The notes beneath the pieces were generated by a model that searched no databases, was not told the origin of the DNA, and saw nothing but the letters and a program-made list of their open reading frames with translations. A stretch of DNA of 30,124 nt, taken from the NCBI GenBank assembly GCA_035524895.1, contig DATLFI010000198.1:1-30124 (forward strand). Direction: 5' to 3'. Numbering within the stretch: the stretch's first letter is position 1; each line of letters begins with the position of its first letter. Made by a program: the position numbers and the translations under genes. Below, in pieces: positions 1 through 7,426 of the stretch. This DNA is from DATLFI01 sp035524895. GTDB taxonomy: Bacteria; Acidobacteriota; Thermoanaerobaculia; Multivoradales; Multivoraceae.

Positions 1-152
1 GCGTGTGACCCAGCATCGCCACCGCTCGCGCGCCAACGCCGAGCCGCCGGTAGAGCCCCTGCAGGCGAAGGACCTTCCCCGCGCACCGCATGAGCATCCG
101 GCCCCACGGCGCTCCCAACGCAGCCCACGGGGGTTCCACCAGGGGCTGCTAG
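1..152 (-). repeat. Structured dispersed repeat, copy 1 (partial, inverted)
   Basis: The reverse complement of this stretch matches the first ~150 bases of the two complete copies at 6986 and 8431 almost base for base, with about four differences from the 6986 copy by eye. It begins, on the minus strand, at 152 with CTAGCAGCCCCTGGTGG, which differs from the other copies by one G to C change in the terminal arm. The rest of the element lies left of the window. It sits 46 bp downstream of the stop of the transglutaminase-like gene, and no gene is seen in 1-198. The ORFs that cross it are not conserved as protein. Confidence 0.9.
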
Positions 153-198
153 CAGGCCGCTGCGGGTCCCGCCGGCCCTGCTCACAGTGAGCTTCAGC

Positions 199-1341
199 TC
201 AGGGGTCGCGATCCAACGCACGCTCCAGCATTCCGACCCGGGGCTCGGCGGGATCGAGCTTGCTCGCCCGTTGGTACAAGCGACGCGCCACGCGATGGTT
301 TCCGTGGTCGACCTCGAAGAGTCCCAGGGCCGCGAGCGGCTCCGCTTCGTCCCGCGTCAGGCGGACAGCCTTGCGGTAGAAACGTGCCGCTTCATCGACC
401 CGCCCATGTCGCAGGCTGAGGTCGCCGAGAGCCAGGTAGGAGAACGGGTTGCGGTTAGCGCTGCGGTTGGTGACGGCTAGCAGGTCGAACGCCTCCTTGG
501 TTCGTCCACGCAGGCGCAACAGGGCCGCCAGATTCTGATAGGCGGCAAACTGGCTCGGGTCGAGCTCGAGGGCGTGACGGTAAGCCGCCTCGGCACGCTC
601 GAACGCACCCACGCGCCGCAGCGCCACGCCATAGTTGATCCACAGCGCAGAGATGGCGGGCTCGATGGTGACGGCGTCCTTCGACCAGCGGAGCGCCTCG
701 TCCATCTCGCCGCGGCGCAGATGCTCTGCTCCACGGTTCGAGTAGAAGAGAGCCGTCGCCGCAAGGTCGCTGATCGGACGAATCTTGTGGTACTTCGTGC
801 CCGCCTCGACCGCAAAGTCGATCAGAGTCATGTCGTGGGGTGGTCCGTAGGCGAGGGCGATGTGGTCCGAGTGGACGATCAGGTCGCCTTCCTTGGAGTA
901 GTCCTGGAGATCCTTCACTTCCAGGAAGAACACCGGCACGCCCACCTCGCGGGCCAGGCCGAGGAAGAGCTGGGTGAAGGAGAGGCAGTTGGCCGATCGG
1001 AGCTCGAACACCTCGGCGGCGGTACCGGTGAAGTCCTTGCGGTAGTCGATCCCGAGACCGCCGGGGCCGAGCAACTCCTCGATCAGGATCTCGAGACGTG
1101 CCTTGCGCGAGGCGCCCCGGGACACGCGCTCCCTGACCCATTCGCGCATGGCCGGCGTCAGCTCGAAGGGCACCACAGCCGTCTCTACGCCGCGGGCCTC
1201 GAGCGCGCTCCGGAGCTGCGCAGCCGACTGAGCCTGCCCCGCCGCCGCGAGTGGCGCCGGCAGGACGACCACCGCGGCCGTCAGGATCCACTTGGCGATC
1301 CACGGCCCCGTGGGCAATGGGAAGCGCTGACCGATCGTCAT
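199..1341 (-). CDS. Secreted transglutaminase-like protein with TPR repeats
   Basis: A 380-residue protein. The start chosen is the ATG at 1341, preceded by AGGAG (1351-1355) at 9 nt; the frame stays open further upstream but there it overlaps the DUF4126 gene. Residues 15-35 form a hydrophobic signal peptide ending in an Ala-rich stretch. Residues ~100-180 resemble the transglutaminase-like fold: Cys119 in SANCLSF, His160 in HSDHIAL and Asp175 in LIDFA would be the Cys-His-Asp triad. From ~199 to the end are about five tetratricopeptide repeats with A/Y/P periodicity. In this superfamily the fold more often acts as a protease or amidase than as a crosslinker. Export implies a periplasmic or surface role, with the TPRs as partner-binding surface. 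The substrate is unknown. Confidence 0.85.
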   Translation of the reverse strand: MTIGQRFPLPTGPWIAKWILTAAVVVLPAPLAAAGQAQSAAQLRSALEARGVETAVVPFELTPAMREWVRERVSRGASRKARLEILIEELLGPGGLGIDYRKDFTGTAAEVFELRSANCLSFTQLFLGLAREVGVPVFFLEVKDLQDYSKEGDLIVHSDHIALAYGPPHDMTLIDFAVEAGTKYHKIRPISDLAATALFYSNRGAEHLRRGEMDEALRWSKDAVTIEPAISALWINYGVALRRVGAFERAEAAYRHALELDPSQFAAYQNLAALLRLRGRTKEAFDLLAVTNRSANRNPFSYLALGDLSLRHGRVDEAARFYRKAVRLTRDEAEPLAALGLFEVDHGNHRVARRLYQRASKLDPAEPRVGMLERALDRDP

Positions 1342-1350
1342 TCCACGACG

Positions 1351-1355
1351 CTCCT
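1351..1355 (-). promoter_or_regulatory. Ribosome binding site for transglutaminase-TPR gene
   Basis: AGGAG on the minus strand, 9 nt before the ATG at 1341. It decides the start of the downstream gene against a much longer open frame. Confidence 0.6.
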
Positions 1356-1408
1356 GGAACGACGGCTGGATAGCGAGCCGCCTCGCGGGGTCAGCCGGCC
1401 GCTCCTTA

Positions 1409-1449
1409 GGTGCGGTGCGAGCTGAGCTCAGGCGTGGGCCCACCGCACC
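1409..1449. other. Intergenic inverted repeat between DUF4126 and TGase-TPR genes
   Basis: Perfect 9-bp arms GGTGCGGTG (1409-1417) and CACCGCACC (1441-1449) enclose 23 nt that contain a smaller GAGCT/AGCTC pairing. It starts 50 nt after the DUF4126 stop. No T-run follows on the minus strand, so a classical intrinsic terminator is not supported. It may be a processing, attenuation or regulator site. Confidence 0.4.
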
Positions 1450-1499
1450 GCAAAGCACAGTATGCCACGAGGCCTGCGCGAGACGCGGAAAACGTGTCC

Positions 1500-2102
1500 T
1501 CAGGCGCTGACGCGAGGTCGAATCGCGGCGGGTGTCGCGGCTCGGACCGGGACCAACGCGCGCGCGGTGCGGGCACCCACCACCAACACCAACGTCAGCA
1601 CCACGAACAATGCCAGGAGGGGCAGCGCGATGGCCAGTGCGGACAGCCCTACGGCGCCGCCGGCCTCGGCAGTCGATACCATCGGATTGCCGAAGCCCGC
1701 TGTGAACATGGTGGAGGCACCGCGCAACACGGTGGTTCCAGTCTGCACGACAGCAGCGAGACCGCCGCCGCCTATCACGGCGAGGCTCCAGCCGACCAAT
1801 GGGCTCGTGTCCTGGACCATCGTCGCGGCGCCCGCAAGGATGCCCGCAACGACGGCGGTCGGAGCAGCCATCGAGTCGAGCAGGTTGTCCAACCACGGGA
1901 TGAAGTAGGCGCCGACCTCGAGGGCCGTCGCGGCGCCGAGGGTCCACAGCGCCGCGTCGCTGCCGACCCACGCAAACCCGGGCGACAGGTCGAGGTGGCC
2001 GGCCCGAGTCGCGATGCTCATCACCAGGAACGGCACGAAGATCCGGAAGCCGCAAGCAGCGGCGAGACCGAGTCCGAGACAGATGCTGAGCAGGGCTTCC
2101 AT
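1500..2102 (-). CDS. DUF4126 family membrane protein
   Basis: A 200-residue, Gly/Ala-rich integral membrane protein with about five hydrophobic segments. The N-terminus (MEALLSICLGLGLAAACGFR) and the segments GAYFIPWLDNLLDSMAAP and TAGFGNP are typical of DUF4126, a family of unknown function. The ATG at 2102 is preceded by AGGGAGGA at 7 nt, the strongest ribosome site in this part of the window. It lies 102 bp downstream of murJ on the same strand and may share its transcript. The C-terminus is a basic cytoplasmic-type tail. Confidence 0.85.
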   Translation of the reverse strand: MEALLSICLGLGLAAACGFRIFVPFLVMSIATRAGHLDLSPGFAWVGSDAALWTLGAATALEVGAYFIPWLDNLLDSMAAPTAVVAGILAGAATMVQDTSPLVGWSLAVIGGGGLAAVVQTGTTVLRGASTMFTAGFGNPMVSTAEAGGAVGLSALAIALPLLALFVVLTLVLVVGARTARALVPVRAATPAAIRPRVSA

Positions 2103-2109
2103 TCCGAGA

Positions 2110-2117
2110 TCCTCCCT
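2110..2117 (-). promoter_or_regulatory. Strong ribosome binding site for DUF4126 gene
   Basis: AGGGAGGA on the minus strand, 7 nt before the ATG at 2102; it confirms that start. Confidence 0.65.
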
Positions 2118-2204
2118 TTCAACGGGTGCCTGGCGACCGGACCTCTGGGCGAGCCGGCCAAGGCCATCGTCGTCGGAACCTACGGCGCGCGCCGCCGATC
2201 GGTT

Positions 2205-3836
2205 TCAGGGGCTACCGGCGCCGCGCCGGCCGGCGAGGGCTGCCACCTGACCCAGGAGGCCTCTCGCCTCCGGCAGCCGCAGCCCCCACCCTGTACCAAG
2301 ATACACGCTGGCGAACACCACGACCAGTGTAGGCCCGAGGATGACGGCTGGCAAGGCCGGCACCAGCAGCCACACGCCAAGGGCGGGCAACGACGAGCCG
2401 AGCGCTAGCCCACCGGCCATGGTAGCCCTGGCCCACGGCAGCTCGGCCTTGGCGCCATACTTGCGGTCGAGCCGATAACCGAGCGTCCACAGCTCGAACC
2501 AGGCGCCCAGAGCCGAGCCAGCCGCCAAACCGACCGCGCCGGCGCGCGCGCCCGAGTCGGTCGTCCCTCCGTCGAGCCCGACCAGCTCCGAGATCTCGAA
2601 TCGGTCGAGCCAGAGCATGAGCAGCGCTCCTACGCTGGCTGCCAGGATCACCCGCCCCAGCGCGACCAGTGCAGGAGTGCGCGTATCTCCTGCTGCGTAG
2701 AACAGGTTCTGCCGCAGGCGAGACGCGACCGTAGGAAGCAGCCCGGCGGAGTACGCCGCGAGGACTCCGTAGACCAGCCACGAAGCGTCGGAGCCGAAGC
2801 GTCCTCGCTCGTAGATGGCCCGCACGATCGGGAGACCGAAAAGCATCAAGCCCACCGACGCCGGGACGGTAAGGAACGCCGCGGCGGCGAACGAGCTCGC
2901 CACCCGTCGCCGAGCCGCATCCTGGTCGTTTCCCATCCGGGCGAGCTCTGGCAGGTCCACCACGGCAAAAGAGGTCCCGAAGAGAGCCAGCGGCAGCGCG
3001 TGCAGGCGTTGGGCGTAGTTGAGAGCCGCCAGGGCCCCGGTCGCGAGCCACGACCCGAGGATGAGGTCCAACCAGCCCGAGAGTTGCACGACACCGCGCC
3101 CGAGCAGGGCAGGCCCGAACGTTCGCAGCGCAGGTCTCACACCGGGAGCGGCGAGAGCCGGCCGGGGGTCGAGGCCTCCAACCAGGCGCAGCGTAGCGGG
3201 AAGCTGCACCACGAGTTGGAGGACGCCTCCGGCGAGGGCGGCTCCGCTCACGATCAGCACCAGCTCGCGTACCCCCGGAGCCGTTCCCGGCCGGCACGCC
3301 AGCCAGACCAGGGCGCCAACGAGACTGGCGTTCCACAGCACGGGAGCAAAGTACGGCAGGAAGAAGCGCCGGTGGCTGGTCAGCACGGCCAGGCACCATG
3401 ACGAGAGCACCAACACCGCCGTCATGGGAAAGATCAAGCGCATCGAGTCGATGGCCGCCTCGAAGCGGACAGGGTCGTCGTGGAACCCCGGCGCCAGTGC
3501 GATGACGAGCCACCGAGCGAGCACCACGCCGGCAAGCGCCAGCGACGCTGCGGTGAGAGCCAGGATGCCGAATGCCGCCCCCGCAAAACGACGGGCTTCG
3601 CGAGCCCGTCCCTCAGCGAGGAAGCGGCTGTAGACCGGCACGAAGGAGGCCGAGAGCGCCTGCTCACCAAGCAGGTTCTGCACCAAGTTGGGCCCGCGGA
3701 ACGCGACCGCCAACACATCGGTCGCCGCGCCCGCGCCGCCGACGAAGGCGAGCAGCACCTCGCGCACCAGCCCGAGCACGCGGCTGCTGAAGAGGCCCAG
3801 CATCACCCGGGCCTGGCTGGCGCTATGGCTCGGCAA
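2205..3836 (-). CDS. murJ: Lipid II flippase MurJ
   Basis: A 543-residue polytopic membrane protein of the MurJ/MviN family in the MOP exporter superfamily, which moves lipid II across the inner membrane for peptidoglycan synthesis. The N-terminus carries the family signature: SRVLGLVREVLLA, then ATDVLAVAFRGPNLVQNLLGEQALSASFVPVYSRFL. About fourteen hydrophobic segments follow, with the usual length. The start is the TTG at 3836: a TAA lies two codons upstream in frame, and the next ATG (3803) would remove residues belonging to the first family block. It lies 45 bp downstream of the PilZ-AMIN gene on the same strand, a possible cell-envelope pairing. Confidence 0.95.
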   Translation of the reverse strand: MPSHSASQARVMLGLFSSRVLGLVREVLLAFVGGAGAATDVLAVAFRGPNLVQNLLGEQALSASFVPVYSRFLAEGRAREARRFAGAAFGILALTAASLALAGVVLARWLVIALAPGFHDDPVRFEAAIDSMRLIFPMTAVLVLSSWCLAVLTSHRRFFLPYFAPVLWNASLVGALVWLACRPGTAPGVRELVLIVSGAALAGGVLQLVVQLPATLRLVGGLDPRPALAAPGVRPALRTFGPALLGRGVVQLSGWLDLILGSWLATGALAALNYAQRLHALPLALFGTSFAVVDLPELARMGNDQDAARRRVASSFAAAAFLTVPASVGLMLFGLPIVRAIYERGRFGSDASWLVYGVLAAYSAGLLPTVASRLRQNLFYAAGDTRTPALVALGRVILAASVGALLMLWLDRFEISELVGLDGGTTDSGARAGAVGLAAGSALGAWFELWTLGYRLDRKYGAKAELPWARATMAGGLALGSSLPALGVWLLVPALPAVILGPTLVVVFASVYLGTGWGLRLPEARGLLGQVAALAGRRGAGSP

Positions 3837-3881
3837 GACTTAGCCCGCGTAGGGCCGCGCAGCTCCGCGCCGGCGGGTCCC

Positions 3882-5393
3882 TCAGTCGGCGAAGGTCACC
3901 ACGACCACCCCGCCCACTACCGCAACCTGCGTGCGAACCGTCGCCGCGGTGAGATCGAACACGAAATGGATCTCCGGCTCGGAAGCCCCCGCCCCAGTAT
4001 GAGCCCCGATGCGGATGCGCTGTAGGTGGCTCGAGTCCACTGTGGCCGGTAGCGCCTCCTGGGCGCCGCGCACCCGCACCACGAAGCGCGGCGGAGCATC
4101 CAACCGAAAAGACTGGATCGAGCCGTCCCGCAGCTCCCAGGGGGCTGCGATCCGCACCACGGTGGCCGCGTCGCTCGTGACGCTGGTCAAGCGGAGGGCC
4201 CCGCCCCTGGGCGCGGGCTCGGCCACCGGCACCAAGTCTTCCCCATTCTCAGTGGAAGGCGACCCGGCTCCGCCACCCACGGAAGCGGCGCCAACAGGTC
4301 CGCGCGACTCGGAGGGTGCGGCTTGCATCGGGTCGGCCCCGTTCGCGACCTCTGCTCCGACAGGAATCTCAGTCTGGGCTCCCGACGCGGCTGCCTCGGT
4401 GCCCGGCTCGACGCCTGAGCCATCGCCCGAGCCGAGCCCTTCGACATCTCCCGCCTGGCTGGAGGAATCTCCCGTCTGGCTGGAGGACTCCGGTTCGGCA
4501 GACGAGCTCCAGCCGGGGTCAGCCGATCCTGCTCTCACCTGCCAGCGGTAGTAGGCCAGCCCCGCTGCCAGTGCCAGGACCAGCAAGAGGGCCGCCACCA
4601 GCATCGGTACACGCGACCGGCGCTTTATCGCCGCTCCCCGGGTTGCTGGTAGCTGCTCGTCTTCCGCTTCCCGCTCCGGTCGCAGCCACTCGTCGCTGCC
4701 AGTCCAGACGTTGGCCGCTCCGCCGCCAGCGGCTGGGGCGTCGTCCATCGTCTCGGTCTCCGGCGCCAAGGTCTCCGGCGTCTCGACCTCCGGAATCTCG
4801 ATCGCCCGCCCTCCTGGTCGCCCCGGCTCGACCAAGGCGACTGCGTCCAAGTCGGGCTGCTCGAGCGGCTCGAGCGGCTCGAGCGGCTCGGGCTGCGACG
4901 GCGGCACGAAGGCAACTGGCGCGGAATCCGGCTCCGACCAGACTATGGATGGCTCGGTATCGTCGCCTGGAGCCATCCCGGCGGTCGGCGGCGGCCTCGG
5001 CGCTGGAGCCTTCGGGACTACGTCCTCGCGCTCCTCCTTCTCGGCCAGCAGGTCGCGAACCGTGCCGGCGATCAGCTCCCGGCTGCGGGGGTCCACGTAG
5101 CGAAAGTGCAGACCCATTCCGGGCTCCCGATCCGCGCCCTGGCCCACCTCTCGGATCCACACGATGTCCGCGAGACCCTGAACCGTCTCACCGGCATCGT
5201 TCTCGAACTCGAACTGCACCAGCGTGCCGATCGGCTTGTACTCGCCGGTGGCCACGAACATCCCCTCGGTGGAGATGTCCGCGGTGGTGCCGCTGACCGA
5301 CCCGCCGATGCGGTCGAAGCGCAGCCGAACCTCGCGCCGAAAGGGCACGCGGGGTGTGGCGCGAAAGCGGAAACCCTGGACGTCTTCGGACAT
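3882..5393 (-). CDS. PilZ domain protein with membrane anchor and AMIN-like domain
   Basis: A 503-residue protein. Residues ~10-120 form a PilZ domain with both c-di-GMP motifs intact, RVPFR at 15-19 and DISTEG at 39-44. Residues ~125-255 are Pro/Glu-rich and disordered, including an LEP tandem. A basic KRRSR stop is followed by one membrane span at ~261-283. A Ser/Gly/Glu-rich linker leads to ~400-503, a beta-rich module that looks like an AMIN domain (the non-catalytic module of amidases and PilQ). The predicted topology puts PilZ in the cytoplasm and AMIN in the periplasm. The start is the ATG at 5393, because it leaves PilZ at the N-terminus as is usual; no clear ribosome site is seen. 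The AMIN call is less sure than PilZ. Confidence 0.85.
   Translation of the reverse strand: MSEDVQGFRFRATPRVPFRREVRLRFDRIGGSVSGTTADISTEGMFVATGEYKPIGTLVQFEFENDAGETVQGLADIVWIREVGQGADREPGMGLHFRYVDPRSRELIAGTVRDLLAEKEEREDVVPKAPAPRPPPTAGMAPGDDTEPSIVWSEPDSAPVAFVPPSQPEPLEPLEPLEQPDLDAVALVEPGRPGGRAIEIPEVETPETLAPETETMDDAPAAGGGAANVWTGSDEWLRPEREAEDEQLPATRGAAIKRRSRVPMLVAALLLVLALAAGLAYYRWQVRAGSADPGWSSSAEPESSSQTGDSSSQAGDVEGLGSGDGSGVEPGTEAAASGAQTEIPVGAEVANGADPMQAAPSESRGPVGAASVGGGAGSPSTENGEDLVPVAEPAPRGGALRLTSVTSDAATVVRIAAPWELRDGSIQSFRLDAPPRFVVRVRGAQEALPATVDSSHLQRIRIGAHTGAGASEPEIHFVFDLTAATVRTQVAVVGGVVVVTFAD
4861..4887. repeat. 9-bp tandem repeat in the PilZ protein linker
   Basis: Three exact units of TCGAGCGGC, with a decayed fourth. 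They encode repeated Leu-Glu-Pro on the minus strand within the disordered linker, so unit changes keep frame and only change linker length. Confidence 0.8.
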
Positions 5394-5526
5394 GGTTCGA
5401 CAGCGGTCGGACCCGAGCGCGACCGACTCTGCGTCAGCGATTCGAGCGGAGCGGCGCGATCCGGGAAGCGCCGGGCAGCTTACCGTAGCGTCGCCAAGGA
5501 CCGCCACCACGAACGGCTGAGGTGCC

Positions 5527-6924
5527 TCATCGTCGACGCATCCGCGCGGCGGAGCCGGCGGAGGCCGAGCTCGGAAGAGCCGGAACCTGTACCCGGCCCA
5601 GGCGGGCCCCGACCAGCATCGCCATCTCGAGCGCCTGCTCGTAGTTGAGGCGAGGATCCACCTGAGAGCGGTACGCGAGTCGAAGGCCGACCTCGTCGAG
5701 CCCGCGAGCGCCTCCGACGCATTCCGTGACGTTCTCGCCGGTCAGCTCGAAATGAACTCCCCCGAGATACGAGCCGCAGGCCTCGTGCACGTCGAGGGAT
5801 CGTTCGAGCTCGCGCAGGATGTCGTCAAAGCGGCGAGTCTTCAGCCCGTCCCGAGTGGTGCGCGTGTTCCCGTGCATCGGATCGCAGCACCAGACTACCG
5901 TCTTGCCCGAGGCCCTCACCCGCTCGACGAGCTGTGGCAGACAGCCTTCGACCTTGTCGGCTCCGAAGCGGTGGATCAGCGTCAGCCGGCCGGGTTCGTT
6001 CTCGGGGTGCAACACATCGAGCAGGTGCTCGAGGTCGTCGGCATTGGTGTCGGGGCCGACCTTGACACCAATCGGGTTGCGGATGCCCCGGAAGAACTCG
6101 ACGTGCGCTCCGGTCGGCGAGCTCGTACGCAGCCCGATCCACGGAAGGTGCGTGGACAGGTTGTGCCAACCCGGACGGCGCGGGACCGTGCGAGTCTGCG
6201 CCTGCTCGTAGTGCAGGTGCAGACCTTCGTGACTGGTGTAGAAGTCGACTCTGTCGATCTCCCCCACCCTCGCTCCAGCCAGCGTCTCCATGAATCGCAA
6301 CGACTCGCCGATCGCCTCGACCATCCGTTGGTACTCCGACTCTCGCGGAGAGTGCCGTACCCAGGCGAGATCCCAGTACTCGGGATGGTGCAGGTCAGCG
6401 AAGCCACCGTCGATCAGGCTGCGGATGAAGTTGAGGGTCAGCGCCGATTTCTCGTAGCCGCGCAGGAGGCGGTCCGGGTTCGGCTCGCGCGCTGCGGCGG
6501 TGAAATCGAGCGCATTGACCAGATCGCCGCGGTAGGTCGGCAGAGTAACCCCGTCCCGTGTTTCCGTATCCGTGCTGCGCGGCTTGGCGTATTGGCCCGC
6601 GAAACGCCCCACCCGAATCACCCGCCGCTTGGCGCTGTGCACCAGCACCAGGCTCATTTGGAGCAGGATCTTGAGCTTGCTGGTGATCGCGTCGGGGGTG
6701 CACTCCTCGAAGCTCTCCGCGCAGTCGCCGCCTTGCAGCAAGAAGCTCCGACCCGCCGCAGCTTCGGCAAGCTGCCGCTTCAGGTTCTCGATCTCCCACG
6801 ACGTGACCAGGGGTGGCAGCCGAGACAGGGTCGCGATCGCGCGCTCGAGGTCGGCCTGCGATCGGTATCGTGGCTGCTGCAGGGCTTCTCTACCCTGCCA
6901 GCTGTCGGGAGTCCAATCGGTCAT
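5527..6924 (-). CDS. Class II 3-deoxy-7-phosphoheptulonate (DAHP) synthase
   Basis: A 465-residue enzyme condensing phosphoenolpyruvate and erythrose 4-phosphate, the first step of the shikimate pathway. It is the plant/mycobacterial class II type. The N-terminal WTPDSWQGREALQQPRY is the class signature, followed by FLLQGGDCAESF (metal-binding Cys), RVGRFAGQYAKPRS, FYTSHEGLHLHYEQ, WIGLRTSS, NPIGVKVGP and CCDPMHGN. The length matches the family. The ATG at 6924 is supported by the family N-terminus, yet there is no Shine-Dalgarno: the bases just before it form a GC hairpin. It diverges from the FmdB-type gene, and a repeat copy lies between them. Confidence 0.95.
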   Translation of the reverse strand: MTDWTPDSWQGREALQQPRYRSQADLERAIATLSRLPPLVTSWEIENLKRQLAEAAAGRSFLLQGGDCAESFEECTPDAITSKLKILLQMSLVLVHSAKRRVIRVGRFAGQYAKPRSTDTETRDGVTLPTYRGDLVNALDFTAAAREPNPDRLLRGYEKSALTLNFIRSLIDGGFADLHHPEYWDLAWVRHSPRESEYQRMVEAIGESLRFMETLAGARVGEIDRVDFYTSHEGLHLHYEQAQTRTVPRRPGWHNLSTHLPWIGLRTSSPTGAHVEFFRGIRNPIGVKVGPDTNADDLEHLLDVLHPENEPGRLTLIHRFGADKVEGCLPQLVERVRASGKTVVWCCDPMHGNTRTTRDGLKTRRFDDILRELERSLDVHEACGSYLGGVHFELTGENVTECVGGARGLDEVGLRLAYRSQVDPRLNYEQALEMAMLVGARLGRVQVPALPSSASAGSAARMRRR

Positions 6925-6943
6925 CGGGGGTGCCTAGCCCCCG
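6925..6943 (-). other. GC hairpin abutting the DAHP synthase start codon
   Basis: Perfect 6-bp arms CGGGGG and CCCCCG enclose a 7-nt loop and end on the base before the ATG. The place of the ribosome site is therefore inside the stem. It may control initiation, or be irrelevant if the mRNA is leaderless. Confidence 0.45.
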
Positions 6944-6985
6944 TAAATGCACGGGGCGGAAGAGTCTACACGGAGTCGGACCTTA

Positions 6986-7378
6986 GGAGCCCGTGGTGGA
7001 ACCCCCGTGGGCTGCGTTGGGAGCGCCGTGGGGCCGGATGCTCATGCGGTGCGCGGGGAAGGTCCTTCGCCTGCAATGGCTCTACCGGCGGCTCGGCGTT
7101 GGCGCGCGAGCGGGGCGATGCTGGGTCACACGCTTCGCGAGCGCAACACCGCAGACGGCCCCACGCCGCCCCCTACCAGAGCCGCGCAGCGGCGACGTCG
7201 GTGCAGGCAAGCTGCCCGGGCAGCTTGCTTGCACCCACCCTTTGGGCGCGGGGGTTTGCGGTCGCTGGCTGCGTTGGGCCTCCTGCACGATGTCACCGCA
7301 TCGCGTTTCGTCGGCCACGCCTTGCCAGCGACCGCAGATCCCCGCGCGCAGCTCCACGCGGGTTTCACCACGGGCTCC
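6986..7378 (+). repeat. Structured dispersed repeat, copy 2 (complete, with extra palindrome)
   Basis: A 393-bp element of the same family as 8431-8765 and 1-152. The terminal arms GGAGCCCGTGGTGGAACCC and GGGTTTCACCACGGGCTCC pair over 19 positions with one G-T, and weaker pairing continues inward. An internal stem pairs 7023-7036 with 7156-7169 (one mismatch); a second pairs 7257-7269 with 7324-7336 (perfect, 13 bp) and encloses a small CGATG/CATCG hairpin. About 63 extra bases (roughly 7174-7243) absent from copy 3 include a 36-bp palindrome. It fills most of the 502-bp gap between the divergent DAHP synthase and FmdB-type genes. No coding signal is seen. Confidence 0.92.
7200..7235. repeat. 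36-bp near-perfect palindrome nested in repeat copy 2
   Basis: Two 18-bp arms meet without a loop; the central 22 bases are a perfect palindrome (half-site GCAAGCTGCCC) and the only mispair is G opposite T. It is absent from copy 3, so it is either a nested insertion or has been deleted there. Confidence 0.85.
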
Positions 7379-7426
7379 GAGGGCCGACGGCACCGCCCGT
7401 GCTTCCCGCGATAGCATGTCCAGGCC

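Noticed and set aside
1459..1464. CATACT with an upstream TG on the minus strand as an extended -10 promoter
   Set aside because: No acceptable -35 is seen and a single 6-base match in a GC-rich gap is weak.
1342..2055. N-terminal extension of the transglutaminase-TPR protein to 618 residues
   Set aside because: The extension overlaps the DUF4126 gene in another frame, and the ATG at 1341 has a ribosome site and starts a signal peptide.
6993..7420. Protein reading MVEPP.AALGAPWGRMLM shared by repeat copies 2 and 3
   Set aside because: The similarity is at the DNA level. Copy 1 differs from copy 2 by a single-base indel, changes follow stem pairing and not codon position, and the frame runs on into other genes in another frame.
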